The notes beneath the pieces are model-generated. The model ran no database searches. It was not told the origin of the DNA and saw only the letters and a list, made by a program, of their open reading frames with translations. This document shows, in pieces, positions 6,737 through 15,772 of a DNA stretch of 37,090 nt. Both the position numbers and the translations under genes were made by a program. Position 1 is the first letter of the stretch. Each line of letters begins with the position of its first letter. Source of the stretch: a virus; the IMG/VR virus record IMGVR_UViG_3300028045_000042, positions 1 through 37,090 of that record, one strand, 5' to 3'.

Positions 6737-8770
6737 TTATTCTTGTTCAGTATTTAATGCTCCTACTCCTAATACTCCTGTTCCAACAACTCCTAAAGCT
6801 TTAATCTCTGCTTTTTTATCTTTCCAGTTTTGTGGTATATCAAATTCATACCAAGAGTTTCCTTTAGGGTCTGTTATTAATTTTGCTTCTACTCCTAAAG
6901 TTTTCTTAATCATTTTAGGAGCTTTATCATATTTCTTAAGTATAGTCTGATCAGATGAGCCATATACAGGAAGCTCTGAATCCAAATTTGCTTTTGCTTT
7001 TCGTATTCTATTATCTACGTCTGTTCTAATTTTGTCATATTCTGCCTTAGATAATTTCTGCCTACCTCTAGTAGTTCTACTAAAATATTGCGGAGGACTA
7101 ACAGTATCATCTGCTACTACTATTCCTATTTTATTAGGCTCTTTGCTATTTCTGCCTATCCGTATAGTAGTTATCCCATTCTCATGGGTTATTACTCCTT
7201 CAGCAGACCTTAAGCTTTCGCTTAATTGTTCCTTAGTTAGCGGAGCATATCCTTCTATTTTAACCGCAGTTTCTGCTGTAGGGTATCTTACTTTAGATTT
7301 ACCTGCAACAACAGCTTGGACTACACTTTCCTGAAGTAATCTTTCTTGATGATTTTTTCCTAATAATTGTTTTTGCTCCCAATTTTTTAATTCATTAGCA
7401 CTCATTTTATTTATATCAGTTTGACCAACTAACATATCTTCATACGATTTTGGGGACATTATAGTACCATCAGGTAATTCATAATTACCATCTGGCAGTT
7501 TTCGTGCTTGTGATTGTATATCCGCCATATTACTTAGATGGTCCTTATTCATATCTAAACTTTTTAATGCTTGTTCTTTAGTATGTTTTAATCCTCCTGA
7601 TTGATAAAAATCAGACTGAGCCTCCATTACATGAAATACATCCGGCTCATCTTTAGATACAAAACTTCTAGTATGACCTAAATCACTATGGCCTGGAAAA
7701 TGATCATCAGCCCCTCTCCCAAAATTATCTTTATTACTAAATGTAGTAGACTCTAAAGATATCATATCATTAGGAACTCCTGGTGGTGCTGCTTGTACAG
7801 GTCTTCCAAACATATCTAGGTGAGGTTTAGGAAAAGGGACAGTATACCCTAAAGCTTTCATACCATGTAACGCATCTACACCAGTACTTCTTCTTTCTAA
7901 TGGTACTAATTCTCTTGATACAGCATCTTTAAAATCATTATAGTCTATATTCTTTTGCCCAGCAAACTGTTCGTCTAATACTTTATTTATAATATATTTA
8001 TCTGAAGCTGCTGTATTTCCTTTGTTAGCTAAACTCCTAATATTGTTTACGTTTATTTGGCCTGTTTTAGAAATTTGTTTTTCTAATGGGGAGCCCATCA
8101 TAGTAGACCCCAACTGTAGTTGATTTCCTGGAACATTTATTGACCATGGTACTGGATATACATCTGGATGTGTTCCTGTTCCCACAAGGTTATACCCTTG
8201 TGACATAGGATGGGTACTTGATAAGGAACTATGAGGGAATTCTGTTGGCATAAGACCTTTCCACATATTATCTATTTGTTGCCCAACAGGAATCTTAGGT
8301 TTTGCAAAACCACCAACAGGATTTTTTCCCATTCCTCCTATAGGATTTAATGCATCTAATAGGAAGTTAGCTGGTTTTCCTAATCCTCTTATAGCAGGAG
8401 TTCCTGGTAGTAATGATGCCCAAAAGGGAACATAATCTGCTCTTCCTGAAGCTGGATATGCAGAAGGAGGAATGATACCCGTGGCAGCATACCACTCAGC
8501 TTCATCCTGTAATTTTTTTGTATAAGCATCATTTTCAAATTCTTGTGCTTCTGCAAAAACCTCTTCTGGTTGGTAAGCCTGCCCACCTCTCCAGTCTTTA
8601 GTCTCAGCTATCTTTTTATTATTTACAATAGTTTTAAATAATTCTCTTTCATAAATATCTTTAGGAGATGCTTCTCTGGCATAAGTAGATTCTATTTCAG
8701 AACCAAAGTCTGATATTGTAGGTAATTCCCCTAACCAAGATGGCTTTTTATTTTTTGGTGTTTTAGGCAT
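6737..8770 (-). CDS. Cargo-type virion protein with polyvalent-protein-like EAQSD domain
   Basis: The protein has 677 residues with a basic N-terminus. Residues 100-154 (PASG, YVPFWASL, GTPA, NFLLDALNP blocks) are shared with the partial cargo protein at the left edge. Residues 355-395 contain HTRSF and VFHVMEAQSDFYQ, resembling the 'H-R ... EIQSDWHQ' core of a domain found in phage and plasmid polyvalent proteins. Later blocks fit the same domain as I remember it: NHQERLLQESVVQAV and VRYPTAETA (473-500), then ILKKYDKAPKMIKKTLG with a WYEFDIP strand (610-646). The C-terminal 25 residues are hydrophobic and Gly-rich (GVVGTGVLGVGAL), like residues 983-994 of the 1305-residue protein. It lies 25 bases after the muzzle-like gene. 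An ejected effector is inferred; the biochemical activity of the EIQSD-type domain is not known to me. Confidence 0.8.
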   Translation of the reverse strand: MPKTPKNKKPSWLGELPTISDFGSEIESTYAREASPKDIYERELFKTIVNNKKIAETKDWRGGQAYQPEEVFAEAQEFENDAYTKKLQDEAEWYAATGIIPPSAYPASGRADYVPFWASLLPGTPAIRGLGKPANFLLDALNPIGGMGKNPVGGFAKPKIPVGQQIDNMWKGLMPTEFPHSSLSSTHPMSQGYNLVGTGTHPDVYPVPWSINVPGNQLQLGSTMMGSPLEKQISKTGQINVNNIRSLANKGNTAASDKYIINKVLDEQFAGQKNIDYNDFKDAVSRELVPLERRSTGVDALHGMKALGYTVPFPKPHLDMFGRPVQAAPPGVPNDMISLESTTFSNKDNFGRGADDHFPGHSDLGHTRSFVSKDEPDVFHVMEAQSDFYQSGGLKHTKEQALKSLDMNKDHLSNMADIQSQARKLPDGNYELPDGTIMSPKSYEDMLVGQTDINKMSANELKNWEQKQLLGKNHQERLLQESVVQAVVAGKSKVRYPTAETAVKIEGYAPLTKEQLSESLRSAEGVITHENGITTIRIGRNSKEPNKIGIVVADDTVSPPQYFSRTTRGRQKLSKAEYDKIRTDVDNRIRKAKANLDSELPVYGSSDQTILKKYDKAPKMIKKTLGVEAKLITDPKGNSWYEFDIPQNWKDKKAEIKALGVVGTGVLGVGALNTEQE

Positions 8771-8795
8771 ATTATTACAAATCTAATATCTTATA

Positions 8796-11700
8796 TTACA
8801 TTGGCACATCCATGTAATGAGTTATAATATCGTGTATTACTAAACGTTTATCTTCATCATCTATTCTAGTGAATTCTAATTCTATTTGTATATTAGGATT
8901 TCTTAATCTACTATTTGTTCCACTAGTATCTCTAGGTATAGCAGTTCTCCAAGTCCTCATACGTCTTTGAACATTGACATCTGGAGTAAGAATAATTGTT
9001 CCTGTATTTTGATATTCATTAAAATATTTAGCTTGAGTAAGTGTCTCATTAAATACATCTGAACTATTTTCATCTTCTACTTCAGTAAAAAATTCAAGAT
9101 TATTAAATACTTTAGTATGGTCTCCTTTAGGATTTATTATTAAATCTAATTTACAAGGAAAGTAAGTCTCATAAAATGTAGTTCTATCACTATGGTCATG
9201 TATGTATATAGTATCTTCTATAGGTAAATCACTATTTGGTGTAGTACCAATTATAATATCATTCTGAGAAAATATATTTCTACCATCATTTACATAATGT
9301 CTAGGAAAATGATCGTAGAAAGATGAGAAGGCATCTATGTTTTCATTGTAAACAATAGTTTCATTAAAGCTTCTTCCTTTAATTGCCTGAGATTGTCCCT
9401 CTTCTATATTAGAAACATATCTTTCTTTTGGATTACTATGAAAAGTCATAATGATTTCATTAAACTTATTATCATAAGTACCAGTTACTCCTTGAAATAG
9501 TATTGGATTATCAGTATTTAATAAACCATCTGCTACAGTATTATTAAAGAATGATGACATATGTTTAGAATTTGAGAGAATTTCTAGCTTATTAGAAAAT
9601 CTACAAAACTTTCTATGTACAGCATCAAACCAATATATTGCTCCTACACCTTTAATAACTCCCCATTGATGAAAAGCTCCTGTACTATTAGAGATATAAG
9701 TATAGTCTGTTATGTTTCTACCTGTACCCATTTCAAGTTCTGCGCCATCAAGAGACTGAACAACTGCTCTTGGATTTACTGAAAGTTGTCCAAAGCCTTT
9801 ATCTTGCCACCACATAGCACGGTCATTAAGTATGGCTAATTTATTAATAGGACCATATGCACCATCTACATCTTTATAGTTAAGAGGTTTTATAGAGCTC
9901 CAAGAATCAGAAAACTCCCCATTAGTCTTAGGTTGTGAGATATATACTCTAGTATCATACTCTGCTATTAGATTAGCTCCTTCACCAGTAATTAAATATT
10001 TCTGTAAAGTCTTTTCTCTATGATACATAATAGGTATTAAGTAGTCATCTTGTTTTTCTTCTCTTAAATCTATATCACCTCCAGCACCTTGAATAAGGTT
10101 ATTAAGATGAAATCCTACTCTCATGTCTGTATTAATAATACCACAAATAGGATATATTTTACCTATAATAGGAGTGGCTACTTCAGACTCTACTCTTTCT
10201 CCAGTAGCAGGATCTCTTTCAGAATAGGAATAAAGTTTCTTTTCATCAAAGGCATTTATATAAATATCTCCTCCATATACCTCAGAACCTACATCAGAAT
10301 CATCAGGGTTTACTCTAGCATAATGTCCAGTACTAATGTATTCAGTATTTAATATATCATTGTAGGTAGCCCCTCCATATTGTTTATCTAAGAATCTACA
10401 TAAATCTACAATAGCTGTTGCTCCTACTCTAGCTATTCCCCCAAACAAAATTGGTGTACCAAAACTATATGCCCCATATGCCCCATCATTATTAGTTTGA
10501 GATTGATTATTATTAGGACTCCATCCACGAAAACAAGAATTACCAAGAAGCTGAAATAATTTAGTATTAGTATTATGTACTATAATAGTCTGACATCCTG
10601 GAGAAGCTAAAGTACCTTCATTAGTTGGATTAAGAAGAGGAAGTATTAAATATCCTCTATTATCAAAAGTTGTATTTCCAATATCAACTTTAATTTGATT
10701 AGCTCCAATTTTTAAAATGTCAGTAATTTTTCCATCTCCGTAAGCAGCATTAGTAGATGTCCCATTTATAGCAAATTCATGTCTTTGAAATCTATCTACT
10801 ACATTAATATTAGCTAATGATTTAGAATATCTAGATAGATCATTTCCCACTAATGTAGGAGTTACATCAGGAGTTTCTGCATCTTCTGCAGTACATATTT
10901 GAGAATATCCTGCTACGGGTTTAAAATAGTAAGCTTCCCAATCTGCATCTCTATCATCATCTACATAGTCATCTACTTTGGCCCCACTTATAAATTTAAG
11001 GTCTGGAGAATCAAAAGTAGCATATCCCGGAGTTGTTATGTCTGGAGTATTATTATTAAGACCATCATCAACTCTAGTATAATTATATAAAGTATTTCTT
11101 CTGTTATCTGAATCACTAGGAGTAGGGTCAGGTACTGATGCTTCTCTTACTTCATTTAAAGCTCCTTGTGCAATAATAGTTCTATCTTTCTCTCTTCTAG
11201 GGGCTCTAACAATAGAGTATCCTGAAATTTGGTCAGAGATACTAGATACATCTACATCAAACCTTATTCCTAAAGCAGTTCCCATAGTAGCATTTTTTCT
11301 AAAAAGATCTGTAGATAAAGGAATATTAGATATAGGATCTGTTGAAGGCCCTGCTTCACTATGAAATTGTGCAGAATAACTTGTATTGCCAGATACACTA
11401 TAAATGTCTCCATCAGAGGGCATACGTATATCTCCAATCCATTTAACTTCAGAAGGTCTTCCAGTAAGAGAATAAAAGACAATACCAAAACGGTAAATTT
11501 CATCTTTCATATATCCTTTAAAATATCCTTCAATTCTATTGTTTTTATAGTTTTGAAATCCTGGACCAAAGTCTGTTACAATAGTTTCATCAGCTCTTTG
11601 TCTTAAAGGGTAGTTTAATGTACTCTGTATTGGAGAATTAACTATTGGAGTTCTGTCTGGATATAATGGAGTTCCATCTCCTATATTAAATTCTTCATTA

Positions 11701-13352
11701 CTAGGAGCAGCTTCTCCAGATTGGTCAAGTACTAAATTCCTTCCAATAAATCTATATGAGATATTAGGACCTGTTCCTCCAATAAGGGCACTATCTCTTT
11801 GATATCTATATGGATTAGTACGTACATCAGTCCTATCATCATTATGAGGATTAATAACATCTTTCTTTAAATCTACGCCCCAATTTTTTTGACCATACGT
11901 ATATGCAGGAAATATATAAGTCTGAGTAGTATCTGCTCTAAATCTATATGCTCTAGCATCAAAGTCAAGAGAAAAAGCCGCCTGCTTAATATTTCCAAAC
12001 AATAATTGGTTGTCCTTAACCGCCATTGTTTTTACCCTTTCAAAGTCTATGTCATAAGTAAATAAGTCAATTAATTGAACTTTTTGTTTATCTCCTAAAG
12101 AAGATAAAGTAAATTCAAAAGTAGGGTCATTACTTAATAACTGTTCTTCTACAAGGTAAGCGAGATAGTTATCAGGGTCTTTTTCATAAATTGCATAAAC
12201 ATATATTTTATCATATCCCTTTGGGATATTTGGTACAAGGTATCTTAAAGATTTATTACTTCCTACAGTAGTTAGTGGATAATTTATATTTTCAGCATTA
12301 GTATCTACTCCTCCTGAATTAAAATCATCACTAGTTATAGGAATAGCTGCAGAAATAGGAGCAGTTGTAGTAGTAGAGCCTCCAAATTTTTCTAGTTTAT
12401 ATGTAAGATATAATATTCCTGTAGGTAATGCTCCACCATCTTGTTCTTCTAATCCTGCTAAAGCTGGATGTAATTGAGCTTTATTATTTAATAATAATTC
12501 ATCAGGAAATAATGAAAAAGAATTTGGATTAATAACATCTATCTTTCTAGGAGGACTAAAATTATCTGTCCAATATACTAATTGCTTTTCTACATTTTCA
12601 TAATTACCTATAGCTTCTATAGGATGCTCAAGGCTAAAATTTAATTCACCATAATAAGCTAAAGTTAATGTATTAACTTCAATAGGAAATTCTACATCAT
12701 ATTCTAAAATCCATATCTGCCCCATACCTGCTTGGTCTTGCGCAGTAGAAGTATCATTAATAGTAAATAAAATTACTTTATCTCTTATATTAGTAGAACC
12801 TATTATAGTAAAGTTTTTTTGGTCTTTAATGACTTTAAAAATACCATATTCCGCAGGACCAGTTTGCATTAAAGGATGTATAGGACTTTCTATTATTAGT
12901 CTATCACTAGTAGCAGAACGGTGTAAAATAAACTGTTGTTCAGGAGGTAAGTTATTACTATAAGTAGTTACAGCACTTTCTATGTTATCTAAATATTTTT
13001 TAGGAGTATCAAACTCAGATAGAATATCAATTACAAAAGGACTAGCATAAGGAGCATAAAAGACAATTGGACCACTACTAATAGGATTCAACATAATTGT
13101 AACTTGCTCACTATTTAAAGTGCCAGAATCTTCATAAGCTTTTTCAGAGGGAACTATTTCTAGAAATCCATTTAATTCTGGAAAGGAAACTTTTGGAAAG
13201 TTACCTTTAATGTTTTCCATAGCTCCCGTAGATAATCCAGTATCTGTGATAGGGCGTAGGTTTCTAGAATCTTTATATTGGTTTTGAGGATACTTCTGTT
13301 TAGAAGTATCTTGGTTCATTCCTTTTATAAAAGTATTCTTATGCCCTGCCAT
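8796..13352 (-). CDS. Tail stabilisation/muzzle-like protein
   Basis: This 1518-residue protein is the largest complete gene here. Its N-terminus (NTFIKGMNQDTSK, PQNQYKDSRNLRP, then TGLSTGAMENIKGN) matches what I remember of the crAss-like family annotated as tail stabilisation protein, the counterpart of the muzzle at the tail end of crAss001. The body is rich in beta-strand-like segments with many Asp, Asn, Gly and aromatic residues and no transmembrane segment or enzyme motif. It shares one base with the upstream ring-protein gene (TAATG) and is followed by cargo genes, the same order as ring, muzzle and cargo in crAss001. The role would be to close the short tail and hold cargo until release. 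The family call is fairly strong and the detailed role is inferred by homology. Confidence 0.8.
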   Translation of the reverse strand: MAGHKNTFIKGMNQDTSKQKYPQNQYKDSRNLRPITDTGLSTGAMENIKGNFPKVSFPELNGFLEIVPSEKAYEDSGTLNSEQVTIMLNPISSGPIVFYAPYASPFVIDILSEFDTPKKYLDNIESAVTTYSNNLPPEQQFILHRSATSDRLIIESPIHPLMQTGPAEYGIFKVIKDQKNFTIIGSTNIRDKVILFTINDTSTAQDQAGMGQIWILEYDVEFPIEVNTLTLAYYGELNFSLEHPIEAIGNYENVEKQLVYWTDNFSPPRKIDVINPNSFSLFPDELLLNNKAQLHPALAGLEEQDGGALPTGILYLTYKLEKFGGSTTTTAPISAAIPITSDDFNSGGVDTNAENINYPLTTVGSNKSLRYLVPNIPKGYDKIYVYAIYEKDPDNYLAYLVEEQLLSNDPTFEFTLSSLGDKQKVQLIDLFTYDIDFERVKTMAVKDNQLLFGNIKQAAFSLDFDARAYRFRADTTQTYIFPAYTYGQKNWGVDLKKDVINPHNDDRTDVRTNPYRYQRDSALIGGTGPNISYRFIGRNLVLDQSGEAAPSNEEFNIGDGTPLYPDRTPIVNSPIQSTLNYPLRQRADETIVTDFGPGFQNYKNNRIEGYFKGYMKDEIYRFGIVFYSLTGRPSEVKWIGDIRMPSDGDIYSVSGNTSYSAQFHSEAGPSTDPISNIPLSTDLFRKNATMGTALGIRFDVDVSSISDQISGYSIVRAPRREKDRTIIAQGALNEVREASVPDPTPSDSDNRRNTLYNYTRVDDGLNNNTPDITTPGYATFDSPDLKFISGAKVDDYVDDDRDADWEAYYFKPVAGYSQICTAEDAETPDVTPTLVGNDLSRYSKSLANINVVDRFQRHEFAINGTSTNAAYGDGKITDILKIGANQIKVDIGNTTFDNRGYLILPLLNPTNEGTLASPGCQTIIVHNTNTKLFQLLGNSCFRGWSPNNNQSQTNNDGAYGAYSFGTPILFGGIARVGATAIVDLCRFLDKQYGGATYNDILNTEYISTGHYARVNPDDSDVGSEVYGGDIYINAFDEKKLYSYSERDPATGERVESEVATPIIGKIYPICGIINTDMRVGFHLNNLIQGAGGDIDLREEKQDDYLIPIMYHREKTLQKYLITGEGANLIAEYDTRVYISQPKTNGEFSDSWSSIKPLNYKDVDGAYGPINKLAILNDRAMWWQDKGFGQLSVNPRAVVQSLDGAELEMGTGRNITDYTYISNSTGAFHQWGVIKGVGAIYWFDAVHRKFCRFSNKLEILSNSKHMSSFFNNTVADGLLNTDNPILFQGVTGTYDNKFNEIIMTFHSNPKERYVSNIEEGQSQAIKGRSFNETIVYNENIDAFSSFYDHFPRHYVNDGRNIFSQNDIIIGTTPNSDLPIEDTIYIHDHSDRTTFYETYFPCKLDLIINPKGDHTKVFNNLEFFTEVEDENSSDVFNETLTQAKYFNEYQNTGTIILTPDVNVQRRMRTWRTAIPRDTSGTNSRLRNPNIQIELEFTRIDDEDKRLVIHDIITHYMDVPM

Positions 13353-14167
13353 TATGTTATAGAGTTATGAGTATATTGAGCAGACGGGTCTCCCATGTAT
13401 TTAAAGCCTGTAGCATGTTGATGTAAGTTAGGAATTAATCTAACAAAAGCATTTTTCCAAGATTCCATCTGATCTACAGAAGGCATAGCTGCAGCTGTAG
13501 TTGCGGCTCCCATATACCAATCTCTTTGTGTTTGTAAATATTGAAATTTATCTGCAGTCATTTTACCTTGTATCCAAAGTTTTTGTCCTATTTTTTCAGC
13601 TACATATGCTTTAGCCCCTTGTATATATTTAATATCATCAGGAATCATTGGCATACCATCAAGGTCTACAGGAAATGCCATATAACTAAGATCTACATTA
13701 CCTTCTTTAAAGTTAGTAAAAATATAGCAATCATTTACAGAGTATGTAAGAGTAGTGGCACAATTGTCTTTTAAGGCACTTTGAGATTCTATTAAAGGGC
13801 TATCAATAGGTAATGATGTTGTACTATCAGGAATGTTAGCTTCAGCTTTCTCAGCGCCTTTATGAAAATTATCAGTAGTATGCCTCATAGGAGCTTTGCT
13901 TTTACTATCTCTTGCTTGTACTATATATAACATATCATTAGGTAATTTACCTCTATAGTCCTTTATAATAATAGGACAAGGATTACCTATTTCTTCATTA
14001 CCATCAGTATTTCTAGAAATATATTGTGAAGGAGATGCTACTAAATCCATAAATTCCCCTAACCATTCTGCAATGTTTATCCATTCTACTTCATGAGTCC
14101 ATCCATAATCTCTAAAAACCCCTTCTATGATTCTATCTATTTTTACGTATTTTCCGTTTAGTGCCAT
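13352..14167 (-). CDS. Tail/neck ring protein, crAss-like conserved
   Basis: A soluble 271-residue protein. The N-terminal helix (KIDRIIEGVFRDYGW, then EWINIAEWLGEFMDL) looks like the helical start of head-tail adaptor proteins. The middle is beta-rich with a PDDIKYIQGAKAYVAEKIG helix and a KMTADKFQYLQTQRDWYMG helix near the C-terminus. Its stop overlaps the start of the muzzle-like gene by one base, so the two are translationally linked. In crAss001 the gene directly before the muzzle encodes a ring protein of the tail barrel, so the same role is inferred here. The sequence alone does not prove it. Confidence 0.6.
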   Translation of the reverse strand: MALNGKYVKIDRIIEGVFRDYGWTHEVEWINIAEWLGEFMDLVASPSQYISRNTDGNEEIGNPCPIIIKDYRGKLPNDMLYIVQARDSKSKAPMRHTTDNFHKGAEKAEANIPDSTTSLPIDSPLIESQSALKDNCATTLTYSVNDCYIFTNFKEGNVDLSYMAFPVDLDGMPMIPDDIKYIQGAKAYVAEKIGQKLWIQGKMTADKFQYLQTQRDWYMGAATTAAAMPSVDQMESWKNAFVRLIPNLHQHATGFKYMGDPSAQYTHNSIT

Positions 14168-14173
14168 AGTATA

Positions 14174-14359
14174 TTATTTTTTTTCTACTTTTTTCTCAAA
14201 GAATCTCCAAAGGAATCTTACAAACAATCCACCCATACCTCCAACAAAGCCCAATAAAAAGGCTTTAAATAAATCTTCGCTAAATACTAGCACACCCGTT
14301 GTGAATAGTTGCCCTTGTCCCCAAGCAATTAAACATCCTATTTTATCTTGATAATTCAT
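14174..14359 (-). CDS. Small membrane protein (61 aa)
   Basis: The protein has 61 residues, a mostly hydrophobic stretch from about residue 17 to 51 (TTGVLVF, KAFLLGFVGGMGGLFVRFLW) and a Lys/Glu-rich tail (EKKVEKK). This gives one strong transmembrane helix and perhaps a second weak one. It sits between a fibre gene and a ring-protein gene with gaps of 2 and 6 bases, so it is co-transcribed with virion genes. It could be a second holin or antiholin, or a membrane protein used at entry. No family was recognised. Confidence 0.6.
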   Translation of the reverse strand: MNYQDKIGCLIAWGQGQLFTTGVLVFSEDLFKAFLLGFVGGMGGLFVRFLWRFFEKKVEKK

Positions 14360-14361
14360 TT

Positions 14362-15375
14362 TTAAAACACTTTATATAATACAAAATTAGCTGAATAAAT
14401 ATCATCCCCAAGATTTAACACATTCCATTGAACAGTAATATCTAAAGTGTTACTTGCTGTTGTATCTATTGGCTGAACATCTTGGAAAATGTAACCGAAT
14501 ACTTGTCTGTTATTGTCTTTAGTATAAGCAAAATTACCATTAGTGCATATTGTTCCTGTTGCTCCTATTACTGCTATTGTAAAATCTAACTCAAGCTCCC
14601 AACCTTGATTTGTTGCAGTATCTAAATCAAAAACTCCCGTAGAAGCAAGAATAGTTGTTCCTGTTTTTATTTTTATAGTAAATTCACTTCTACCACCGCC
14701 TCCTGTTGCATTTATTATTCCTCCCATCTTGCCATGAAAGGAATCTCCAACAGCAAAAGCGTTTGCAGGAATAGAAAGAGAGCCAACTCCTGTTCCTACA
14801 ATAGACTGTTCTCCTACTGTGTTTATTGTTGCACTATTTGCTGTCTGAGCATAATTTCCTATTGAGCCATTACTTGCTGCCGTTATTCTACCATTAGCAT
14901 CAACAGTTATATTTGTAAGCATATAATCTCCAGGAGTAACAGCAGTATTGATCAAATCTGCTGTAATATCTTGCCCTGTAATGGATAAATCTATGTTAGA
15001 TGAATCTGTTACTGTTGCTGCATCATGCCTTTTAGATGTATTTAATACAATATCAGCATTCTTATCCCCTTCTAAAACTGTTCCAGCAATAGTTCCAAAA
15101 TCTTTATTAAAAGCAGTATTCTTAGAAAATGCAGGCTCTCCACTTAAATTAGTTAATGAAGTAGCTGCATCAGCAACATCTGATAAATTATTTGTAGAAA
15201 GTAAATCACCTGATGCTGGAGGATTAGCTAATTGATTAACTGTTACGCTATCAGTACCATCTGTAATACTACCACTAACATATACATCAACAAACCATCC
15301 TTTAATCCATTTTTTTATAACAGAACCTATATTGCCCTCTGAATCATTATTTGGTACTATATTTCTTGTAGCCAT
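14362..15375 (-). CDS. Tail fibre/receptor-binding-like protein with jelly-roll-like tip
   Basis: The protein has 337 residues. The N-terminus (RNIVPNNDSEGNIGSVIKKW) is of the type that anchors phage fibres and spikes. LSTNNLSDVADAATSLTNL (about residues 79-97) is a common fibre linker. NITVDANGRITAASNG is another fibre motif. The C-terminal 150 residues (IVGTGVGSLSIPANAF, VGDSFHGKMGG, NTLDITVQWN, IYSANFVLYKVF) resemble a trimeric beta-sandwich tip that I recall from fibres of phages and large DNA viruses. It lies 1 base from the preceding gene and 2 from the next. Host-surface binding is inferred. It is one of several fibre-like genes in the window, so which one binds the receptor cannot be told. 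Confidence 0.7.
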   Translation of the reverse strand: MATRNIVPNNDSEGNIGSVIKKWIKGWFVDVYVSGSITDGTDSVTVNQLANPPASGDLLSTNNLSDVADAATSLTNLSGEPAFSKNTAFNKDFGTIAGTVLEGDKNADIVLNTSKRHDAATVTDSSNIDLSITGQDITADLINTAVTPGDYMLTNITVDANGRITAASNGSIGNYAQTANSATINTVGEQSIVGTGVGSLSIPANAFAVGDSFHGKMGGIINATGGGGRSEFTIKIKTGTTILASTGVFDLDTATNQGWELELDFTIAVIGATGTICTNGNFAYTKDNNRQVFGYIFQDVQPIDTTASNTLDITVQWNVLNLGDDIYSANFVLYKVF

Positions 15376-15376
15376 A

Positions 15377-15772
15377 TTATAATACTTTAGGGGTTAATCC
15401 ATCTCCTAATAATCTAAAAAATATGTCATTTACTCCAATATTATTAGGAGTTAAATCTCCTGTAACTAAATCTAATGTAAAAAGATTATCTGTTAGTATA
15501 GAAGGTATTACAGGCAATGGAGTTAAATCTCCATCTGCGCCTATTGCAAAATAACTAGTTTCTTCTACTACAGGAGTTACTTCTGTTACTTCACTAATTT
15601 CAGCTTCTACTATATCAAGAGCTCTTTCAAGCTCTAGTACTTCTTCACTAACAATTTTTAATCTTCCTGACTTTGTACCTACAAAGGTTTCTCCATCAAG
15701 AGATGCATATCTTCTATTAAACTTTGCTAAAGCTTGTTGGTGTATAACTTGTATTTCTTCTTTACTGTACAT
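15377..15772 (-). CDS. Hypothetical structural-region protein with GDLTP repeats
   Basis: The protein has 131 residues. The first 60 are helical and charged (SKEEIQVIHQQALAKFNRRY, then a helix of EVLELERALDIVEAE type). The rest is acidic and contains three related blocks, GDLTPLP, GDLTPNN and GDGLTP. The last block ends in FFRLLGDGLTP. Its start shares one base with the stop of the preceding gene and it ends 1 base before a fibre gene, so it may be an adaptor or chaperone for that fibre. The family is not recognised. Confidence 0.6.
   Translation of the reverse strand: MYSKEEIQVIHQQALAKFNRRYASLDGETFVGTKSGRLKIVSEEVLELERALDIVEAEISEVTEVTPVVEETSYFAIGADGDLTPLPVIPSILTDNLFTLDLVTGDLTPNNIGVNDIFFRLLGDGLTPKVL

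Larger units (their letters stand above)
2339..8473 (-). repeat. Paralogous 55-residue segment shared by two cargo genes (bases 8309-8473 and 2334-2497)
   Basis: The two ends of this span carry the same coding segment: residues 100-154 of the 677-residue protein and residues 108-162 of the partial protein. Aligned without gaps, 42 of 55 residues are identical. It is rich in Pro, Gly and hydrophobic residues (YVPFWASL, NFLLDA, GMGKNP). Sequences outside the segment do not match at a glance, so this is a shared module rather than a whole-gene duplication. Coordinates of this entry span both copies and the unrelated gene between them. Confidence 0.85.

Noticed and set aside
8389-8586. A 65-codon minus-strand frame inside the 677-residue gene
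   Set aside because: It overlaps the conserved 55-residue shared module in another frame; the module's protein-level conservation supports the main frame.
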